DNA of 8,490 nucleotides from positions 1 to 8,490 of the forward strand of contig DAOVNI010000049.1 in assembly GCA_030630315.1 (NCBI GenBank). Reading direction: 5' to 3'. This DNA is from Phycisphaerae bacterium. Lineage in GTDB: Bacteria; Planctomycetota; Phycisphaerae; Sedimentisphaerales; Anaerobacaceae. Below the pieces are notes generated by a model. It worked only from the letters and a program-made list of their open reading frames with translations. It did not search any database and was not told the origin of the DNA. Within the stretch, counting starts at the first letter, position 1. Each line of letters opens with the position of its first letter. The position numbers and the translations under genes are program-made. This document shows, one piece after another, positions 5,881-8,490 of the stretch.

Positions 5881-6858
5881 ATGGACATGAGAAAAGACAA
5901 ATTCTTATGGCGGTTCAAGTGGCACATTGTCATTATTTACATCGCATTAATGGCCGTGGTCCTGCTTGCCATCCTTACCGGAATCTTTGGGACGCCCGAA
6001 GAAGGCCAAATACCGCCAGTCGTATGGCTCCTCGGCGGTTTCGTACTTTTGATTGTAGTTTTAATAATGCTTTCAAAGATACTAAAAATACTTGATAGAC
6101 TTCAAGACAATAGTACAAGGCTTGAAAGAATCATCGATGCTCTGGAAAAGAACCGCTCCGTACTCACACAAATCAATCAGAGTACCCGCCTCAGCGAAAC
6201 AGCAAAGGCGATAGCATTCCGCGATGCAGACAGGCAGTCTCTGCGGGAAGTCGTTCTCGATAAGCTTCAGCAGCAGGATTTTGATACCGCCTGTGAAATA
6301 ATTGATGAAATTGCTCATCGTGCGGGATATAAGGAGCTGGCTGAGCAGTTGCAGGCCGAGGCGGACAAATACTGTGATGCAACCGATGTCGAAAGGGTAA
6401 ATCAGGTCGTAGCCCATGTCGAAAAGCTATTCGAAGACTGTCAGTGGGCAAAAGCAAGCGCCGAGGTTGAAAAATTAATCAAGGCTTATCCCGATTCCGA
6501 AAAAGCAAAAGCAATGCGACAGCAGCTCCTTGACAAAAAGGAAGAACGCAAAAAAATATTGCTCAATGCCTGGGATGACGCCGTCAAACGCCGGGCCACC
6601 GACCGCAGTCTCGAGATTCTAAAAGACCTCGACCAGTACCTGACCCCTAACGAAGCTCTGGCCTTGCAGGAAGCGGCAAGGGATGTCTTCAAAAACAAAC
6701 TGCACAACCTCGGCGTCCAATTCTCACTCGCCGTCTCCGGAAAACAATGGGCTAAAGCCGTCGAGATAGGCCGGCGGATTATTCGCGATTTTCCAAACAG
6801 CAGAATGTCCGGGGAAATCCGCGAAAAGATGAATATCTTAAAACAAAAAGTCGGTTAG
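5881..6858 (+). CDS. Two-TM membrane protein with TPR-like helical repeats
   Basis: This 325-residue protein begins at ATG 5881, preceded by AAGAGGTG 5 nt upstream. The open frame runs back to a TTG at 5839, but that codon lies next to the -10 box and before the predicted transcription start, so it cannot be the start. Residues 14-36 and 46-68 are two membrane helices joined by a short GTPEEGQIPP loop, so both ends should be cytoplasmic. Residues 68-100 are a likely coiled coil. The rest is helical, with four related units at about 128-160, 187-218, 237-267 and 288-319. Units two and four align well (QWAKASAEVEKLIKAYPDS against QWAKAVEIGRRIIRDFPNS), which is TPR-like. No catalytic motif is seen. 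I infer a membrane-anchored scaffold on the cytoplasmic face; the family is unnamed to me. It is convergent with the DUF2617 gene, 28 bp away. Confidence 0.85.
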   Translation: MDMRKDKFLWRFKWHIVIIYIALMAVVLLAILTGIFGTPEEGQIPPVVWLLGGFVLLIVVLIMLSKILKILDRLQDNSTRLERIIDALEKNRSVLTQINQSTRLSETAKAIAFRDADRQSLREVVLDKLQQQDFDTACEIIDEIAHRAGYKELAEQLQAEADKYCDATDVERVNQVVAHVEKLFEDCQWAKASAEVEKLIKAYPDSEKAKAMRQQLLDKKEERKKILLNAWDDAVKRRATDRSLEILKDLDQYLTPNEALALQEAARDVFKNKLHNLGVQFSLAVSGKQWAKAVEIGRRIIRDFPNSRMSGEIREKMNILKQKVG

Positions 6859-6886
6859 CAGCGTGGTTAAACGAGCTTGTCGGTTC

Positions 6887-7432
6887 TTATTGAAAATCGA
6901 ACAGAGATTGTGTTTTAATCATCGTTACTTGTTCCGGGTAAGCCGCGAACGTGTGGATGTGGAATTCACTTCGTCTCGCCTCGAAGTCAATATAGCAGAA
7001 CGGCTGCAGCCCCCCGACTTCTAATTTCGGGAATTTTACGAACACGCCCCGATTTCGCGCAAAACGCTCGAGGTCGGCATGGCTCTGACGATACAAATTC
7101 GGACTCATCTTCTCGACCTGAAAATCGGTCATATAATTTATTCCCTGGCTCAAAGTGCATTTGTGAGAGCGGGGGCCACGGAATTGAAAACGCTCAATCA
7201 ATCCGCGATGCGGGAGCATCTGACCGGGCGTGCTTACAACCTCACTCAGGCACATGTCCCCGGCAAACACGCTGACAACATGAGTGCAGCCCGTAACCCA
7301 GATAAGCGCCTCGTATTTCGCGGTCTTTAATTTCCGGTTCGCATAAATTTGGAAAAGCTCCGGATGCAGAGGTCTTTGAAAAAGACTGAAAGTCAATTCC
7401 TCGATAGCTACATTGATTTGCGGCGTTTCCAT
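6887..7432 (-). CDS. DUF2617-like protein of unknown function
   Basis: This is a 181-residue soluble protein with no signal peptide or membrane helix. Several blocks match my memory of the DUF2617 family: FSLFQRPLHPELF at 16-28, WVTGCTHVVS at 45-54, SHKCTLSQGINYMTDFQVEKMSP at 88-110, CYIDFEARRSEFHIHTFAAYPEQ at 145-167 and the C-terminal KTQSLF. The repeated His, Cys and Glu/Asp positions (H23, C49, H51, H158, H160) might bind a metal or form an active site, but this is inference. The length is as expected for the family. The ATG at 7432 has AGGA about 10 nt upstream. A sigma-70-type promoter lies just before it, so it is probably expressed separately from the CPBP gene on the same strand 280 bp upstream. 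No biochemical role is known to me. Confidence 0.8.
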   Translation of the reverse strand: METPQINVAIEELTFSLFQRPLHPELFQIYANRKLKTAKYEALIWVTGCTHVVSVFAGDMCLSEVVSTPGQMLPHRGLIERFQFRGPRSHKCTLSQGINYMTDFQVEKMSPNLYRQSHADLERFARNRGVFVKFPKLEVGGLQPFCYIDFEARRSEFHIHTFAAYPEQVTMIKTQSLFDFQ

Positions 7433-7479
7433 AATTCAGAAATCCTGGAACAAAGAACACAAACTCTAATATTTCTGTT

Positions 7480-7508
7480 ATTATACAACAATCGCCGTAC
7501 TTATTCAA
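7480..7508 (-). promoter_or_regulatory. Promoter of the DUF2617-like gene
   Basis: On the minus strand, TTGAAT (7503-7508) and a perfect TATAAT (7480-7485) are separated by exactly 17 bp. Transcription would start near 7473, about 40 nt before the ATG. This supports independent transcription of the gene. Confidence 0.75.
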
Positions 7509-7524
7509 GCGTAATATCAGTATT

Positions 7525-7549
7525 GATAAGGCCTAATCCGGCCCTTATC
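7525..7549. repeat. Inverted repeat upstream of the DUF2617-like promoter
   Basis: GATAAGGCC at 7525-7533 pairs with GGCCCTTATC at 7540-7549, giving a 9-bp stem with one bulged C and the 6-nt loop TAATCC. It ends 17 bp upstream of the -35 box. A smaller dyad, TATCA-GTAT-TGATA, overlaps its edge at 7515-7528. It has no following T-run on either strand, so an operator or an mRNA 3'-end hairpin for the CPBP gene is more likely than an intrinsic terminator. Confidence 0.5.
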
Positions 7550-7712
7550 GGACGATTATCTTGCAAGCTCCGCAACCTAAAAGACTAACGGCACTAAAGT
7601 TTTTTTGAGAAAAATTGAACGATTCCAACAAAGCTGCTTGCCTGGCGCCATTACCATTGATTCCGCCACGGGCGGATCTTTGATATTTACTATTGGCTGT
7701 TCTCGTCAATTT

Positions 7713-8490
7713 TCACTGCTGGAAAAAAACGGCGTTGATAACGGTCGCAATAATATCGTAAAAGGCATGGGTACCGGCTGTAATTCCGAAACCACGAATT
7801 GCAAAAAGAACGGCAAGATAAATACCTGCGATTGTACGAAAACCAAACTCCGTCCAGTTAAATGCAGCGCTTTGGCCGAGTTGGCCGTTGACAAAAACTA
7901 TATGGTGATGTGCACTAAACAACGCTGCCGAAACAAGGACCGAAAGTATAATCGAGCTCTTACGGCTGAGCCCCAGCACATCCTGAAACAACAGCATCAA
8001 AACGCAAATCAAAATCAGCCGAAAAACAAGCTCTTCGTAAATCCCCGCTCCTATACCGGTAACAATATCAGCCAGCAGAGATTTATTACCCATTGTGGAG
8101 TTTCTAAGGGGGGGCACCTCAGCGCTGCCGGGTTCCGTAGCCGCCGGCGATAAACTGCCTCCTGTAGCCGAAGAACAGCTCGGCACCGATTCAATCTGTA
8201 TTCGTGCCACGCTGTTGTCGAACCGGCCGATATCGCCTTGTGGCTCGGCTGGATTATTCAAAAATAAACTCAACACAATCAACGGAACCGCAAGCAGAAT
8301 GCACTCGACCACCATCGGCAGAATATCGCCGAGGCCAAAGTCCCACCGTTTGCGCGACGCTAATTGCAGCGCTGTCAAAATCACGACAACTACCAGAGGA
8401 GGTGCTATCCACGCTAATCTGCTGCCGAGTCCCACGTATTCATCGAGAAAACTCTGCAGCCATACAAACGCCACCACCCGAACCTGAGTT
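7713..8490 (-). CDS. CPBP-family intramembrane protease (5'-partial)
   Basis: This is a CPBP/Abi (CAAX protease and bacteriocin-processing) family membrane protein. Residues here are counted from the GTG at 8477. All three family motifs are intact: EELVFR (148-153) with the paired Glu and Arg, FSAHH (187-191) as FxxxH, and HAFYD (237-241) as HxxxD. These residues form the metal-independent glutamate/histidine site in characterised relatives. Membrane helices are visible at about 23-40, 53-73, 153-165, 175-192, 213-229 and 232-250. A Ser/Pro/Gly-rich loop of about 55 residues (74-130) separates the second helix from motif 1. The frame stays open past the GTG to the window edge (codons for T-Q-V-R precede it) and no ribosome binding site is seen, so the gene probably continues to the right and the family's first helix is missing. 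The substrate is unknown. Confidence 0.88.
   Translation of the reverse strand, partial: TQVRVVAFVWLQSFLDEYVGLGSRLAWIAPPLVVVVILTALQLASRKRWDFGLGDILPMVVECILLAVPLIVLSLFLNNPAEPQGDIGRFDNSVARIQIESVPSCSSATGGSLSPAATEPGSAEVPPLRNSTMGNKSLLADIVTGIGAGIYEELVFRLILICVLMLLFQDVLGLSRKSSIILSVLVSAALFSAHHHIVFVNGQLGQSAAFNWTEFGFRTIAGIYLAVLFAIRGFGITAGTHAFYDIIATVINAVFFQQ

Noticed and set aside
321..7534. Repeated AGGCCT hexamer, mostly in intergenic DNA (323, 893, 5726, 5817, 7529)
   Set aside because: One copy also lies inside the serpin gene, and six copies of a hexamer in 8.5 kb is too few to argue for a functional motif.
7662..7676. TCCGCC-ACG-GGCGGA hairpin after the CPBP stop
   Set aside because: The stem is only 6 bp, and on the CPBP (minus) strand no T-run follows, so I would not call it a terminator.
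7605..8153. A 182-codon plus-strand frame opposite the CPBP gene
   Set aside because: It is antisense to a frame containing all three CPBP catalytic motifs and has no family resemblance.

Overview
The window looks like a chromosomal segment of a planctomycete, probably a Phycisphaerae/Sedimentisphaerales relative. This is inference from gene content: a PadR regulator paired with a large HAAS/TPR/HEAT membrane protein, a secreted serpin, a DUF2617-like protein, a CPBP protease, and A-rich intergenic tandem repeats of a kind I associate with these genomes. Base composition is moderate. No rRNA, tRNA, CRISPR array or intact mobile element is visible.

Left part (1-1270). Imperfect tandem repeats of 101 bp (1-230) are followed by a C-rich tract that forms a G-quadruplex motif on the minus strand. 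Next is a short minus-strand gene for a coiled-coil protein (321-581). About 690 bases without a convincing gene follow. This gap holds several hairpins, a plus-strand terminator-like stem-loop (953-974), two perfect 26-bp direct repeats 76 bp apart (978-1079) that may be the remains of a transposon end, and the promoter and probable operator of the PadR gene.

Centre (1271-4293). A two-gene operon encodes a PadR-family repressor and an 895-residue single-pass membrane protein. The two genes overlap by 4 bp. The large protein has a HAAS-like cytoplasmic N-terminus, one transmembrane helix, a beta-rich lipocalin-like domain, a TPR-like helical region and C-terminal HEAT repeats. By analogy with other PadR/HAAS pairs, the partner may sense or transduce an envelope signal, with PadR controlling the operon through a 25-bp dyad over its own -10 region.

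Right part (4294-8490). A secreted inhibitory-type serpin lies convergent to the operon. It is divergent from a gene for a two-TM protein with TPR-like repeats (325 aa), which has a near-perfect sigma-70 promoter; that promoter rules out the longest-ORF start. Convergent with this gene is a DUF2617-like protein with its own promoter. The window ends in a CPBP-family intramembrane protease whose 5' end lies beyond the right edge.

Apart from the PadR operon, the genes look like independent units. Several are envelope or extracytoplasmic proteins (membrane receptor, serpin, two-TM repeat protein, CPBP protease), but nothing in the sequence proves that they act together.
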